From NCBI GenBank assembly GCA_046329495.1, contig JAXLUO010000012.1, positions 1 through 64,000 of the forward strand: a stretch of DNA of 64,000 nucleotides, read 5' to 3'. The notes beneath the pieces were generated by a model. That model saw only the letters and a list, made by a program, of their open reading frames with translations, did no database searches and was not told the origin of the DNA. Of this stretch, positions 27,822 through 36,918 are shown piece after piece. Origin of the DNA: Bog-950 sp046329495. GTDB taxonomy: Bacteria > Bacteroidota > Bacteroidia > Chitinophagales > LD1. The position numbers and the translations under genes were made by a program. Positions within the stretch are counted from its first letter, which is position 1. Every line of letters begins with the position of its first letter.

Positions 27822-27892
27822 AGGTCGGAAGCGGATTCGAACCGCTGTACGAGCTTTTGCAGAGCTCTGCCTAGCCTCTCGGCCATCCGACC
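27822..27892 (-). tRNA. tRNA-Cys (anticodon GCA)
   Basis: On the minus strand the acceptor arms GGTCGGA and TCCGACC pair. The anticodon stem GAGCT/AGCTC encloses CTGCAAA with anticodon GCA, and the T arm reads GCGGTTCGAATCCGC. Length of 71 nt and a U discriminator base fit tRNA-Cys. CCA is not encoded. Confidence 0.96.
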
Positions 27893-27964
27893 ATTTTGTT
27901 AAGCGGGAGGCAAATATATTCAAAGTCCTAAAACCAACAACATCAAAACAATAAAAGGCCCAAA

Positions 27965-28315
27965 CTATCCTTCCAGTTCCACAAAAACACGCTCTACATT
28001 CCCCTTTAAGGGTGGGCTGTGCTTGCTTACGCGTACTTTTAGCGCCTGCAGGTTAGGGTGCGCTTTGCGTATACCGTCTAAAATGCGCTTACACACGTGC
28101 TCAATAAGTTTGGCATGTACTTCCATTTCCTGCCGGGTAATGCGGTAAATCTCTTCGTAATTCACCGTCTTGTTTAACTGGTCGGTTTCGGCCGCTTCAT
28201 TCAGGCTGGTGTGCAGGTAAACATCTACCGTGTAGCGTCCGCCTAAAACCTGTTCTTCCTTATAATACCCGTGGTGTGCATAAAACTGCATGCCTTCCAC
28301 TGCTATCATTCCCAT
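27965..28315 (-). CDS. folB: Dihydroneopterin aldolase
   Basis: Folate synthesis: cleaves dihydroneopterin to hydroxymethyl-dihydropterin and glycolaldehyde. The 116-residue protein has the family features IAVEGMQFYAHHGYYKEEQ with the HHGYY motif, TVNYEEIYRI, and the catalytic Lys region VRVSKHSPPLKGNVERVFVE. I start at the ATG at 28315 (MGMIAVEG); a longer frame to 28366 adds residues without family similarity. It is alone, between tRNA-Cys and the acyl-CoA dehydrogenase gene. Confidence 0.95.
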   Translation of the reverse strand: MGMIAVEGMQFYAHHGYYKEEQVLGGRYTVDVYLHTSLNEAAETDQLNKTVNYEEIYRITRQEMEVHAKLIEHVCKRILDGIRKAHPNLQALKVRVSKHSPPLKGNVERVFVELEG

Positions 28316-28443
28316 AGCTCTACAATTGTTATGCAAGAATAAGGTTTTAGGCCAAAGCCACAGCAAAATAAGGCTTGCCAGGGCCTGTTCATTTAAGATA
28401 CTCCAATTCTTTTATTTTCGCCCCGTAACAATACAATGATATT

Positions 28444-29622
28444 ATGCGGAGCGATTTATACCAGGGCCATGATTACTATCAAATCGACGACCTTTTAACT
28501 ACCGAACACAAACTTATTCGCGAATCAGTAAGGAACTACGTAAAGCAAAAGCTGAGTCCTATCGTAGAGGACTACGCACAGCGTGCCGAATTTCCTGCGC
28601 ATATAGTTAAGGAGTTGGGTGAAATAGGCGCTTTCGGCCCAAGCCTGCCTGCCGAATATGGTGGTGGCGGACTGGATGAGATTTCTTACGGCATTATTAT
28701 GCAGGAACTGGAACGTTGCGATTCAGGCATACGCTCAACGGCTTCTGTGCAGGGCTCGCTGGTAATGTATCCTATTTACAAATACGGCAGCGAAGAACAA
28801 CGCCGCAAATACCTGCCTAAACTGGGTAAAGGCGAGTTATTCGGTTGCTTCGGTTTAACCGAGCCTAACCATGGTTCGAACCCTGCCGGTATGGAAACGC
28901 ACTTTGAAGATAAAGGCGACCACTACCTTTTGAATGGTGCCAAAATGTGGATCAGTAACAGTCCGCTGGCCGATATTGCTGTAGTGTGGGCTAAGAACGA
29001 AGAAGGCAAAATCCGTGGTTTAATTGTAGAACGCGGCATGGAAGGCTTTAGCACCCCTACCACACATAACAAATGGAGTTTACGTGTGTCTATCACCGGC
29101 GAACTGGTATTCAACAACGTAAAAGTGCCTAAGGAAAACCTGCTGCCCAATGTAGAAGGTATTAAAGGCCCATTGGGCTGTTTATCAACCGCCCGTTATG
29201 GTATTGCCTGGGGCGCCATTGGTGCTGCCTTAGATTGCTACGATACTGCTCTTCGCTATTCAAAAGAACGTATCCAGTTTGGTAAGCCTATTGGTCAATT
29301 CCAGTTACAGCAAAAGAAACTGGCAGAGATGATCACCGAAATTACTAAGGCACAATTACTTGTTTGGCGATTAGGCACTTTAAAGAATGAAGGCAAGGCT
29401 ACACCCGCCCAAATTTCAATGGCCAAGCGCAACAGTTGCGAGATAGCTTTGGATGTGGCACGCAACGCACGCCAGATGTTAGGCGGAATGGGAATTACAG
29501 GCGAATACCCTATTATGCGCCACCTGATGAACCTTGAAACAGTGGTTACTTACGAAGGAACACATGATATTCACCTGCTTATTACAGGTATGGATGTTAC
29601 CGGCCTAAACGCTTTCAGTTAA
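28444..29622 (+). CDS. Acyl-CoA dehydrogenase, glutaryl-CoA dehydrogenase type
   Basis: A 392-residue flavoprotein. The FAD-binding motif FGCFGLTEPNHGSNPAGM, KMWISNSPLADIAVVWAK and the C-terminal helical domain with RNARQMLGGMGITGEYPIMRH are typical of the acyl-CoA dehydrogenase fold. The catalytic base is Glu371 in YEGTHDIH, placed late as in the glutaryl-CoA group. RSTASVQGSLVMYPI and the overall sequence point to glutaryl-CoA dehydrogenase, which oxidises and decarboxylates glutaryl-CoA in lysine and tryptophan breakdown. Substrate assignment is from resemblance, the family is certain. Single gene; TATTTTCG at 28413-28420 is a near match to a -7 box. Confidence 0.9.
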   Translation: MRSDLYQGHDYYQIDDLLTTEHKLIRESVRNYVKQKLSPIVEDYAQRAEFPAHIVKELGEIGAFGPSLPAEYGGGGLDEISYGIIMQELERCDSGIRSTASVQGSLVMYPIYKYGSEEQRRKYLPKLGKGELFGCFGLTEPNHGSNPAGMETHFEDKGDHYLLNGAKMWISNSPLADIAVVWAKNEEGKIRGLIVERGMEGFSTPTTHNKWSLRVSITGELVFNNVKVPKENLLPNVEGIKGPLGCLSTARYGIAWGAIGAALDCYDTALRYSKERIQFGKPIGQFQLQQKKLAEMITEITKAQLLVWRLGTLKNEGKATPAQISMAKRNSCEIALDVARNARQMLGGMGITGEYPIMRHLMNLETVVTYEGTHDIHLLITGMDVTGLNAFS

Positions 29623-29909
29623 TAGCAATGCAATAGTAGTTGATTATCATGTTTTTGCAGCATGATAATAGAACTGTATCCCGTATTGTGGGCAGTTGTA
29701 AGCACCTGTTTACAACTGGCTGATAGCATCACCGGCTTTTTGCGTTAATTTTAAAGGAGGACTTAAAAAATGTGGACAAGTGCCGTGAAACTGTTTGTGG
29801 AACGGTGAGAAAATTATAACCCTAAAAAGCTTAGAAATGAATGCGCGATGGTGAATTTTTGTCGCCCCGCAAAATTGAACATAGCACATAAAGTTGAGGT
29901 ACGAAGGAT

Positions 29910-31493
29910 ATGGCAGAACCGGTTGATATTATACGTAAGTCGTTGATTAAGAAGAGTAATCCGGAGGTTAATCCTATGGACTACGGCAAGTTGCCGCCAC
30001 AGGCGCGCGACCTTGAAGAGGCCGTGCTGGGTGCTGTAATGATTGAGGCCAACGCCATTAACGATGTAATGGACATTTTAAAGGATGAAGCCTTTTACGT
30101 AGATGCTCACCAGCGTATTTGGAAGGCCATCCGTTTTCTTTTCCAGAACCAGGCCCCGGTTGACCTTTTAACCGTAACCGAGCAGTTAAAAAAGAACGGC
30201 GATCTGGAAGCTGCCGGTGGTGCTTTCTATGTTGCGCAGTTAACCAACAAGGTAGGTTCCGCTGCTAACGTTGAATTTCACGCGCGTATTTTGGCTGAGA
30301 AGTATATCCAGCGTATGCTCATCGCTTCATCAACCGAGATTATCAAGGATGCCTACGAAGATTCAACTGATGTATTCGAATTGCTGGATAAAGCCGAAAA
30401 AGGCCTTTTCAATATTGCTGAAAACAACCTGAAGCGCGCTTCTGCCGATATCGGCTCCCTGATTTTGAATGAGATCAAGGAATTGGATACCCGCATGAAT
30501 AATAGCGAAGACCACTTGAACGGTGTGCCTTCGGGTTTTATTGACCTTGACCGTGCAACCGGCGGCTGGCAAAAAAGTGATTTGGTAATTGTAGCTGCCC
30601 GTCCTGCAATGGGTAAAACCTCCTTTACCTTGGCATTAGCCCGCAATGCCGCGGTTGACCATAACCGTCCTGTGGCTTTCTTTTCATTGGAGATGTCGGC
30701 CGCACAGTTGGCCCAGCGTCTTATTTCCATGGAAACCCACATCGATGCCAATAAGATAAGAAGGGGTAGTTTGGAAAATTATGAATACGAGATTTTAACC
30801 AGTAAGGTGGATGGCCTGAAGAACAGCAAGATCTTCATCGACGATACACCTGCCATCAACGTATTCGAGTTGCGTAGTAAATGTCGCCGCTTAAAGCAGC
30901 AGCACGATATTTCGATGGTGATAATAGATTACCTGCAGCTGATGAGCGGTAGTGTAGATAATAAAGGCGGCAACCGCGAACAGGAGATCTCTCAAATTTC
31001 GCGCGCCCTAAAAGGCTTAGCCAAGGAACTGGAAATACCTGTAATTGCCCTGTCGCAGCTTTCGCGTGCTGTTGAAACAAGGGGCGGCGATAAGAAGCCA
31101 ATCCTTTCCGACTTACGTGAATCGGGTGCTATTGAGCAGGACGCCGATATCGTTATCTTCCTCTATCGTGGCGAATACTACGGTATTGAAACCGATGCCG
31201 ATGGTATGACCACCAAGGATATAGCGGAGATCATTATTGCTAAACACCGTAATGGTCCGGTTAAAACCGTGCGTACGCGCTTCATTAATCGATACGCTAA
31301 ATTCGAGAACCTCGATGAAATCGGTGCTTCAGATTCCTATACCGAAATTCAGGAAGGCAAAGAGAAGAAAACCTTTAAGCGCATCTCATCGCGTATGAAT
31401 GAAGAAGGCGAAGAAGGTGGAAATGGAGGTGGTTTTGAACGTCGCCACAAGCCCGATGACTTTGGTGGTGCCGACGAGGATCCGCCATTCTAA
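29910..31493 (+). CDS. dnaB: Replicative DNA helicase DnaB
   Basis: Hexameric ring helicase of the replication fork. N-terminal domain: PPQARDLEEAVLGAVMIE (residues about 26-43) to about residue 130. RecA-like ATPase: GFIDLDRATGGWQKSDLVIV, Walker A ARPAMGKTSFT, Walker B MVIIDYLQLM, then ALKGLAKELEIPVIALSQLS and the EQDADIVIFLYR arginine-finger region. 527 residues, slightly long because of a Glu/Gly-rich tail ending PDDFGGADEDPPF, common in this phylum. No intein. It is convergent with ung, which ends 2 bp away. The 287-bp region upstream contains one weak hairpin (29643-29669) and nothing else clear. Confidence 0.98.
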   Translation: MAEPVDIIRKSLIKKSNPEVNPMDYGKLPPQARDLEEAVLGAVMIEANAINDVMDILKDEAFYVDAHQRIWKAIRFLFQNQAPVDLLTVTEQLKKNGDLEAAGGAFYVAQLTNKVGSAANVEFHARILAEKYIQRMLIASSTEIIKDAYEDSTDVFELLDKAEKGLFNIAENNLKRASADIGSLILNEIKELDTRMNNSEDHLNGVPSGFIDLDRATGGWQKSDLVIVAARPAMGKTSFTLALARNAAVDHNRPVAFFSLEMSAAQLAQRLISMETHIDANKIRRGSLENYEYEILTSKVDGLKNSKIFIDDTPAINVFELRSKCRRLKQQHDISMVIIDYLQLMSGSVDNKGGNREQEISQISRALKGLAKELEIPVIALSQLSRAVETRGGDKKPILSDLRESGAIEQDADIVIFLYRGEYYGIETDADGMTTKDIAEIIIAKHRNGPVKTVRTRFINRYAKFENLDEIGASDSYTEIQEGKEKKTFKRISSRMNEEGEEGGNGGGFERRHKPDDFGGADEDPPF

Positions 31494-31494
31494 A

Positions 31495-32175
31495 CTACAA
31501 GCGCCAGTCAATTGGCTTTTTACCCTGCTGCTGTAAAAGCGCATTCGTTTTCGAAAAATGTTTGCACCCGTAAAACATGGAAGCCGAGAAAGGAGAGGGG
31601 TGAGCCGACTTTAATACAAAGTGCTTCTTACTATCAATCAAAGCAGCTTTTTCCTGTGCAAACTTGCCCCATAGTAAAAACACTACACCCTGTTTTTGGT
31701 CGGAAATGGTTTTAATAACCGCATCGGTAAATAGGTGCCATCCTGCCTGCACATGCGAATTTGGTTCGCTTTCATTTACAGTTAAAGAGGCATTCAATAA
31801 TAGCACACCCTGCTTCGCCCAGTTTTCCAAATTACCATGGTTTGGCGGTTCAATGCCTAAATCGCTTTTCAGCTCTTTAAAAATGTTTACCAATGAAGGC
31901 GGCGGCTTCACCCCATAGGGAACCGAAAAACAAAGTCCATGTGCCTGGCCCGGTCCGTGGTAAGGGTCCTGCCCGATAATTACCACTTTTACCTCATCAA
32001 ACGGCGTAAGGTTGAACGCATTAAAGATCAGTGAACCGGGTGGATATACGCGTTTTCCGGCAAGCTTCTGTTCCTGTATAAAGCTTTTGATTTTGGCAAA
32101 ATACGGCTGCGCAAATTCGTGCTCCAGGGCTATTTTCCAGGATGGCTCAATACTAACGTTGTTCTGTTCGCTCAT
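31495..32175 (-). CDS. ung: Uracil-DNA glycosylase, family 1
   Basis: Removes uracil from DNA to begin base-excision repair. The catalytic water-activating loop GQDPYHGPGQAHGLCFSV, the LLLNASLTV segment, and the DNA-intercalation motif HPSPFSA are all intact. 226 residues is typical. It lies tail to tail with dnaB, 2 bp apart. No unusual features. Confidence 0.97.
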   Translation of the reverse strand: MSEQNNVSIEPSWKIALEHEFAQPYFAKIKSFIQEQKLAGKRVYPPGSLIFNAFNLTPFDEVKVVIIGQDPYHGPGQAHGLCFSVPYGVKPPPSLVNIFKELKSDLGIEPPNHGNLENWAKQGVLLLNASLTVNESEPNSHVQAGWHLFTDAVIKTISDQKQGVVFLLWGKFAQEKAALIDSKKHFVLKSAHPSPFSASMFYGCKHFSKTNALLQQQGKKPIDWRL

Positions 32176-32255
32176 ACTTTTAACGAAAGCAAGATAAAAA
32201 GTAGCTTTATAATGTTAAATGTCCTTACTAAACAGTTAACACTAACGAATCTCTA

Positions 32256-32286
32256 ATTGATTCTAAGGGCTCAGTGCTTAAATTTG
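32256..32286 (+). promoter_or_regulatory. Promoter of the two-component operon
   Basis: TTG within ATTG at 32256-32259, 19 bp spacer, then TAAATTTG at 32279-32286: a full match to the phylum consensus. The start codon at 32291 is only 4 bp beyond the -7 box, so a nearly leaderless mRNA is predicted. Confidence 0.72.
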
Positions 32287-32290
32287 TGAT

Positions 32291-32974
32291 ATGCACCTGT
32301 TACTAATAGAAGACGAGCGGAAAACTGCCAGCGCCATCCAGAAGGGATTGGAAGAAGAAGGCTATAATGTGGATGTGGCTTATGATGGCGAAGAAGGCCT
32401 GCGGTTGATAGACCGTAGCCGGTATAACCTGGTTATTTCGGATATCATTATGCCCAAGGTTAATGGTATTGAGTTATGCAAAAAAGTATCGGAATCGCAG
32501 GCCGGTTTGCCGGTATTGCTGCTTACTGCCCTTAGCTCAAAGGATGATTTGGTAGATGGTTTCGCCGCCGGCGCTTACGACTACATCACCAAGCCGTTTG
32601 ATTTTAGAGAGCTTTTAGCGCGCATCAAAGTGTTAACCCGTAAAACAGCAATCGGCCAGCCTGAAGTAACCGTACTGCAATATGCCGATGTAGAAATGCA
32701 CCTGAAAGATAAGCGGGTGGTACGTGCCGGTAAAACCGTACAGTTAACTGCCAAGGAATTCAACCTGCTGGAATATTTCATGCGCCGGCCCGAAACGGTG
32801 ATCGCCCGCGCTGAATTAGCCCGCGACATCTGGAACGTTGATTTCAATACCTGGACCAACATCGTTGAAGTATATATTAACTACCTTCGCAATAAAGTTG
32901 ATAAGCCCTTTAACTCGCGTTTAATACATAACGTGCATGGCATGGGCTACATCTTTAAGAAAGCGGATGCATGA
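32291..32974 (+). CDS. OmpR/PhoB family response regulator
   Basis: A 227-residue two-domain regulator. Receiver (1-120): acidic pair Glu7-Asp8, phospho-acceptor Asp51 in LVISDIIMPK, Thr79, Lys101 in YITKPFDF. Winged-helix DNA-binding domain (about 130-225): LTAKEFNLLEYFMRRPE and WTNIVEVYINYLRNKVDKPF. It overlaps the kinase gene by 4 bp (ATGA), so the two are translationally coupled. The promoter lies directly upstream. Target genes cannot be told. The combination resembles CusR/CopR-type systems, but that is no more than resemblance. Confidence 0.95.
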   Translation: MHLLLIEDERKTASAIQKGLEEEGYNVDVAYDGEEGLRLIDRSRYNLVISDIIMPKVNGIELCKKVSESQAGLPVLLLTALSSKDDLVDGFAAGAYDYITKPFDFRELLARIKVLTRKTAIGQPEVTVLQYADVEMHLKDKRVVRAGKTVQLTAKEFNLLEYFMRRPETVIARAELARDIWNVDFNTWTNIVEVYINYLRNKVDKPFNSRLIHNVHGMGYIFKKADA

Positions 32975-34335
32975 AAATAAGAACCCGGCTTACCATTTAC
33001 TTTACGCTGCTTGTTACAGCACTAATTGTGGTAATTTCGGTTGTAGTTTATACTTCTATCAATAAGTTCTCCCGAGAGCGCTTTTTTACCCGCCTCAACG
33101 ATAAAGCCATTACAAAAGCTATTTGGTATTATAATATCGAAGATCTGGATTCGGTATTATTAAAGGCAATCGATCGCTCCAGAAATGATGTGATGGTGGG
33201 GGAGAACATAGCCATTTACGATACAGCCGGCGAACTGGTTTATAGCAGTAATGATAAAATAAGGCTTATTCCTTCCAACGATTTATTTGATCGGTTGAAA
33301 AAGGAAAAGCTTGTTAGATACGAACAGGATAGTTTTCGCGTATCCGCTATGTTCTATCAGGACGGCAAACAATCAGCATTTGTAGTAGCGGCTGCTATCG
33401 ACCGCTATGGAGAAATTCTGTTGCATACAATCCGGAATATCCTTTTACTAACCATTTTTGGTAGTATGCTGGTTACAGCAATCATGGGTTGGTTATTTGT
33501 GGGTGCTTCCCTTAAGCCAATCAGCACAATTGTTGAACAGGTACGCGAAATACAACCACTTCGTAAATCGGAACGGTTACCGGCGCTTACCGAAAATGAT
33601 GAGATAGCCGCACTGGTAAGCACCTTTAATAAGCTCTTCGATAATCTGGAGGACGCTTTTAAGGCCGAAAAAAGTTTTGTTGCTAATGTATCGCACGAGT
33701 TAAACAATCCGCTAACGAAACTTAAGTCGCAGATTGATGTTGCCTTATTTCAAAATCGCGACAATGAGTTCTATCGCGATACACTGAAATCCGTTCAGGA
33801 AGATTTAGAGGAATTAAGCGCACTTATCAGAGACTTACTTGAATTCTCGCGCATTTCAAACAATCAGTTTATTGCCGATAAACCTGTTCGGCTTGATGAG
33901 GTGCTGTTTGATTCCAGATCTGCTATTCTGGAAACATTTCCGGGGTACAAGGTTAGTATCGATTTTATGAATCCCCCTGAAGATGAGAATAAATTGATTA
34001 TTAAAGGTAACCGTAAATTACTTATTACCGCTTTTAAAAATATAATTGAGAATGCCTGTAAATATTCAGGCGACGGTACTGCGCAGGTAACACTACGCAG
34101 CGAAGGTGGCAGTTTGTTGGTTAGTATATCCGATAAGGGACCCGGCATAGCCGAAGAGGATATACCACATGTATTTGAGTTATTCTACCGTGCCGCATCG
34201 CCTGAATCGGTTAAGGGGTTTGGCATAGGGTTAGCACTGGCAAACCGGATATTGTCGGCCCATGGAGTACAATTAAAAGTAGATTCTGAAAAAGGGAAAG
34301 GCACCATTTTTAGCACCGATTTTATCGGCTTGTAA
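32971..34335 (+). CDS. Sensor histidine kinase, partner of the adjacent regulator
   Basis: A 454-residue membrane kinase. Two membrane segments (about residues 8-30 and 155-180) frame a periplasmic sensor of some 125 residues with no recognised fold. HAMP follows (about 180-232), then HisKA with His242 in NVSHELNNPLTKLKSQ and an ATPase domain with NIIENACKYSGDG (N box), ISDKGPGIAEEDIPHVFELF (G1/F boxes) and GFGIGLALA (G2). The start overlaps the regulator stop. The LNNPL in place of the usual RTPL/RNPL around the His is a mild variation. Confidence 0.95.
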   Translation: MKIRTRLTIYFTLLVTALIVVISVVVYTSINKFSRERFFTRLNDKAITKAIWYYNIEDLDSVLLKAIDRSRNDVMVGENIAIYDTAGELVYSSNDKIRLIPSNDLFDRLKKEKLVRYEQDSFRVSAMFYQDGKQSAFVVAAAIDRYGEILLHTIRNILLLTIFGSMLVTAIMGWLFVGASLKPISTIVEQVREIQPLRKSERLPALTENDEIAALVSTFNKLFDNLEDAFKAEKSFVANVSHELNNPLTKLKSQIDVALFQNRDNEFYRDTLKSVQEDLEELSALIRDLLEFSRISNNQFIADKPVRLDEVLFDSRSAILETFPGYKVSIDFMNPPEDENKLIIKGNRKLLITAFKNIIENACKYSGDGTAQVTLRSEGGSLLVSISDKGPGIAEEDIPHVFELFYRAASPESVKGFGIGLALANRILSAHGVQLKVDSEKGKGTIFSTDFIGL

Positions 34336-34381
34336 TAGTAAGGGGCCAATTTTAAGCTGCTTAATAAAACTACTTAAGATA

Positions 34382-34780
34382 ATGGCAGAAGATCAAATAC
34401 AGGATGTGGAAGCCTTTTTGGAGGAACTCCCTAAAGCAATCAGTATGCTATGCAAACAATTAAGAACGGTGGTAACTAAAAGTATACCTGATGCCACTGA
34501 GATAGTTGCACACGGGGCTTTAGGTTATGCTATATCAAATTCGGCTGCAGATAGGATAATTTACATCGCCCCCCAACAGAGGTGGGTAAACCTGGGTTTC
34601 TTTTTCGGTACCGGTTTAAGCGATCCTGGTAAATGGTTACAGGGAACCGGCACTCGTATGAGGCACATTAAAATCAGCAAACCCGAAGACGTAAATCATC
34701 CTGAAATAAAAGCATTAATTGAAGCCGCCTGGGCCAAGGGCCCGGCTAACATTGCCGCTATCCGAAAACGAAGATCGTAG
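34382..34780 (+). CDS. DUF1801 domain protein
   Basis: A small cytosolic protein of 132 residues with the features of DUF1801 (YdhG-like): DVEAFLEELP at the start, IPDATEIVAHGALGYAI, the aromatic stretch GFFFGTGLSDPGKWLQGTG, and a basic C-terminus (AAIRKRRS). The function of the family is unknown; some members are fused to iron-chaperone or DNA-binding domains. It follows the kinase gene by 46 bp and may be co-transcribed with the two-component system. Confidence 0.82.
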   Translation: MAEDQIQDVEAFLEELPKAISMLCKQLRTVVTKSIPDATEIVAHGALGYAISNSAADRIIYIAPQQRWVNLGFFFGTGLSDPGKWLQGTGTRMRHIKISKPEDVNHPEIKALIEAAWAKGPANIAAIRKRRS

Positions 34781-34854
34781 TGTTGCGCAGGTAGTGGCAT
34801 AATGTAAATACAACCGGATTTTACCGGGTAATTATGGCCCTTTGCAACTAATAC

Positions 34855-34879
34855 AAAAGCCGCACAATGGCGGCTTTTT
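34855..34879 (-). terminator. Terminator after tRNA-Arg
   Basis: AAAGCCGC, loop ACAATG, GCGGCTTT lies just beyond the 3' end of tRNA-Arg in its direction of transcription. A/T runs on both sides allow use for the DUF1801 gene too. Confidence 0.8.
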
Positions 34880-34886
34880 ATGTTGG

Positions 34887-34960
34887 TGATCCCGAAGGGA
34901 TTCGAACCCCTGACCCACAGCTTAGAAGGCTGTTGCTCTATCCAGCTGAGCTACGGGACC
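34887..34960 (-). tRNA. tRNA-Arg (anticodon TCT)
   Basis: Minus strand: acceptor GGTCCCG pairs with CGGGATC (one G-T pair), D arm AGCTCAGCTGGATAGAGC, anticodon stem ACAGC/GCTGT around CTTCTAA with anticodon TCT, T arm AGGGGTTCGAATCCCT, discriminator A. Length 74 nt. CCA is not encoded. Confidence 0.96.
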
Positions 34961-35113
34961 ATTTTTTAGCGCCGCAAAAATAAGATTTTCACTGGCATTA
35001 TGAAGCCCCGGGCCTGTTCGGGGTGTTTGGTTTAGCATACGGTTAACCACGCCTTTTTAAACAATTGATGTTATTTTTCCGTTATAAAGGCTACATGTTG
35101 CTAATTTCGTAAG

Positions 35114-36535
35114 ATGGAACGCGAGATTTTGTCGATTAAGCGCAAGGCGTTGCGCATTAACCTTGATGAGAGTATTTATGGAACCTTTGCTGAAATCGGC
35201 GCAGGACAGGAAGTGGTACGCAATTTCTTTCAGGTAGGCGGAGCTTCCGGTACAGTAGCCAAAGCCATGAGCGCCTATGATATGACCTTCTCCGATGCTA
35301 TTTATGGCAGTTCTGGCGCAGGCAGATATGTTAGCGAAGAGCGCTTGCATAAAATGCTAAACCACGAGTACAATCTGTTGGTAGAACGCTTAACCGACGA
35401 AAAGTACAACAAGAAGCGCTTCTTTGTTTTTAGCAATACCTGCACAACACTTAACTATTATAAGAATAACGATCCGAATGGCTGGATGGGCGTGCGCTTT
35501 CAGCTAACGCCTAACTCCGAACCCAACGAGGTAATAATCCACGTGCGTTTAAAAGGTAGCGACTCTATCTATCAGCAGAGAACTATCGGAGGCGTGGGCA
35601 CCAACCTGTTATTTGCCTGTTATTGGTATCACGACCAGATGGACGATTTCATCGATTCGTTATTGGATAACCTGAGTACCGACCAGGCCGAAATTGATAT
35701 GATCCGGGTTAAAGGCCCCGATTTTAAGAATGTAGACAATCGCTTGCTTGCACTTAAACTGGTACGCAAGAAATTTACCGACGGCACCATTTTCGGTCCT
35801 GATAAAGAAGTTTATCAACCCAAGGATATACTCTACAAAAAGGATATTTTATGCCTGCGTGGCCGTTTCCGTCCGGTAACAAGGGTTAATGAAGATATGA
35901 TGAAATGCGGGCTGGAGTTTTTTAAAACCCAGGTTACCAACCCCTATAATATCATAGTGCTTTCCGAAATTACCTTAAACAACCTGGCCGCCGAAGGCGA
36001 TTTTGACAATAAAGACTTTTTAGACCGGGCAGATATACTTTGCAGTTTAGGGCATACGGTTATGGTTAGTAATTGCCATAAGCACGATATGCTTATTAAC
36101 TATCTCGACCACTGCAAACCAAAGAGCATCGGAATTATATTAGGTGTGCTCAATATTGTTGAGTTATTTAATGAGCGGTACTACAAGAATGCCGCCGGCG
36201 AGTTGCTTCATTACTTCGGAGAAATATTTATGAGGCACACTAAGATGTATGTTTACCCGTATCAACCTGAAAAAGGCAGACCGGTTATTACCACAGCCAA
36301 CCTTAATGTGCCCGATAATTTGAAGCACCTTTTTGAACACCTGAAAATGAATGGTTACCTGATAGACCTGAACGGCTACGATGAATCGGTACTCCAGATC
36401 TTTTCAACCCGCGTTATTCAAATGATTAAAAATGGAGAAGCGGGATGGGAGGAAATGGTGCCTGAAACCGTGGCCGATATGGTGAAGGAAAATTGCCTGT
36501 TCGATTATCCCTGCGAAGTTCCGGCTGTAAAATGA
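35114..36535 (+). CDS. Conserved cytosolic protein of unknown function
   Basis: A 473-residue soluble protein, no signal peptide or membrane segment. I recall close relatives across Bacteroidota, with misleading inherited names (TonB-dependent receptor, nicotinate-nucleotide adenylyltransferase) that do not fit: there is no beta barrel and no HxGH motif. Notable stretches: NLDESIYGTFAEIGAGQEV, FQVGGASGTVAKAMSAYDM, VFSNTCTTLNYYKNNDP, RQR-like and GGVGTNLLFACYW, and MVSNCHKHDMLINYL with a CHKHD motif that could bind a metal. The gene overlaps the following S4-protein gene by 4 bp (ATGA), suggesting joint expression with an RNA-binding protein. Function is unknown. Confidence 0.85.
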   Translation: MEREILSIKRKALRINLDESIYGTFAEIGAGQEVVRNFFQVGGASGTVAKAMSAYDMTFSDAIYGSSGAGRYVSEERLHKMLNHEYNLLVERLTDEKYNKKRFFVFSNTCTTLNYYKNNDPNGWMGVRFQLTPNSEPNEVIIHVRLKGSDSIYQQRTIGGVGTNLLFACYWYHDQMDDFIDSLLDNLSTDQAEIDMIRVKGPDFKNVDNRLLALKLVRKKFTDGTIFGPDKEVYQPKDILYKKDILCLRGRFRPVTRVNEDMMKCGLEFFKTQVTNPYNIIVLSEITLNNLAAEGDFDNKDFLDRADILCSLGHTVMVSNCHKHDMLINYLDHCKPKSIGIILGVLNIVELFNERYYKNAAGELLHYFGEIFMRHTKMYVYPYQPEKGRPVITTANLNVPDNLKHLFEHLKMNGYLIDLNGYDESVLQIFSTRVIQMIKNGEAGWEEMVPETVADMVKENCLFDYPCEVPAVK

Positions 36536-36918
36536 GTGACGAAAAGCTACGGATTGATAAATACCTATGGGCTATAAGGGTTTTTAAAACCCGCAGCCAG
36601 GCACAGGATGCCATCGATTCCGGTAAAGTAAAATATAACGGTGAGGCTGTAAAAGCAAGCAAACAGGTTGGCGTGGGCGACCAGTACCGCATCAAAACCC
36701 CGGCCCGCGATTGGATTATCGAAGTTACCGGCCTGTTACATAACCGTGTTCAATTCAGCGAAGCGGTGAAGTATTACATTGACCTTACGCCAAAAGAAGA
36801 CCCTGCCGCAAAGGCACTTAAAACCGTGTTTGTTGAAAACACAGGTAAACGTCAAAGCAAACAAGGGCGACCCACCAAGCGCAACCGCCGCCAAATGGGC
36901 GATTACCTCGATATTTAA
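36532..36918 (+). CDS. S4-domain RNA-binding protein, Hsp15-like
   Basis: A 128-residue protein. Residues 6-65 are an S4 domain (RIDKYLWAIRVFKTRSQAQD, VKYNGEAVKASKQVGVGDQY), followed by a small beta extension and a highly basic tail (GKRQSKQGRPTKRNRRQ). This matches Hsp15/HslR, which binds free 50S subunits carrying a stuck nascent chain and helps recycle them. I start at the ATG at 36532, which overlaps the previous stop; a longer frame from 36493 has no family support. It is convergent with the next gene, overlapping by 4 bp. Confidence 0.9.
   Translation: MSDEKLRIDKYLWAIRVFKTRSQAQDAIDSGKVKYNGEAVKASKQVGVGDQYRIKTPARDWIIEVTGLLHNRVQFSEAVKYYIDLTPKEDPAAKALKTVFVENTGKRQSKQGRPTKRNRRQMGDYLDI

Noticed and set aside
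27665..27886. N-terminal extension of the giant adhesin
   Set aside because: It would translate through tRNA-Cys and its terminator; the signal peptide starts at 27664.
29910..31493. dnaB or recF as evidence for a replication origin in the window
   Set aside because: dnaA and dnaN are absent, and in Bacteroidota both genes are commonly away from the origin.
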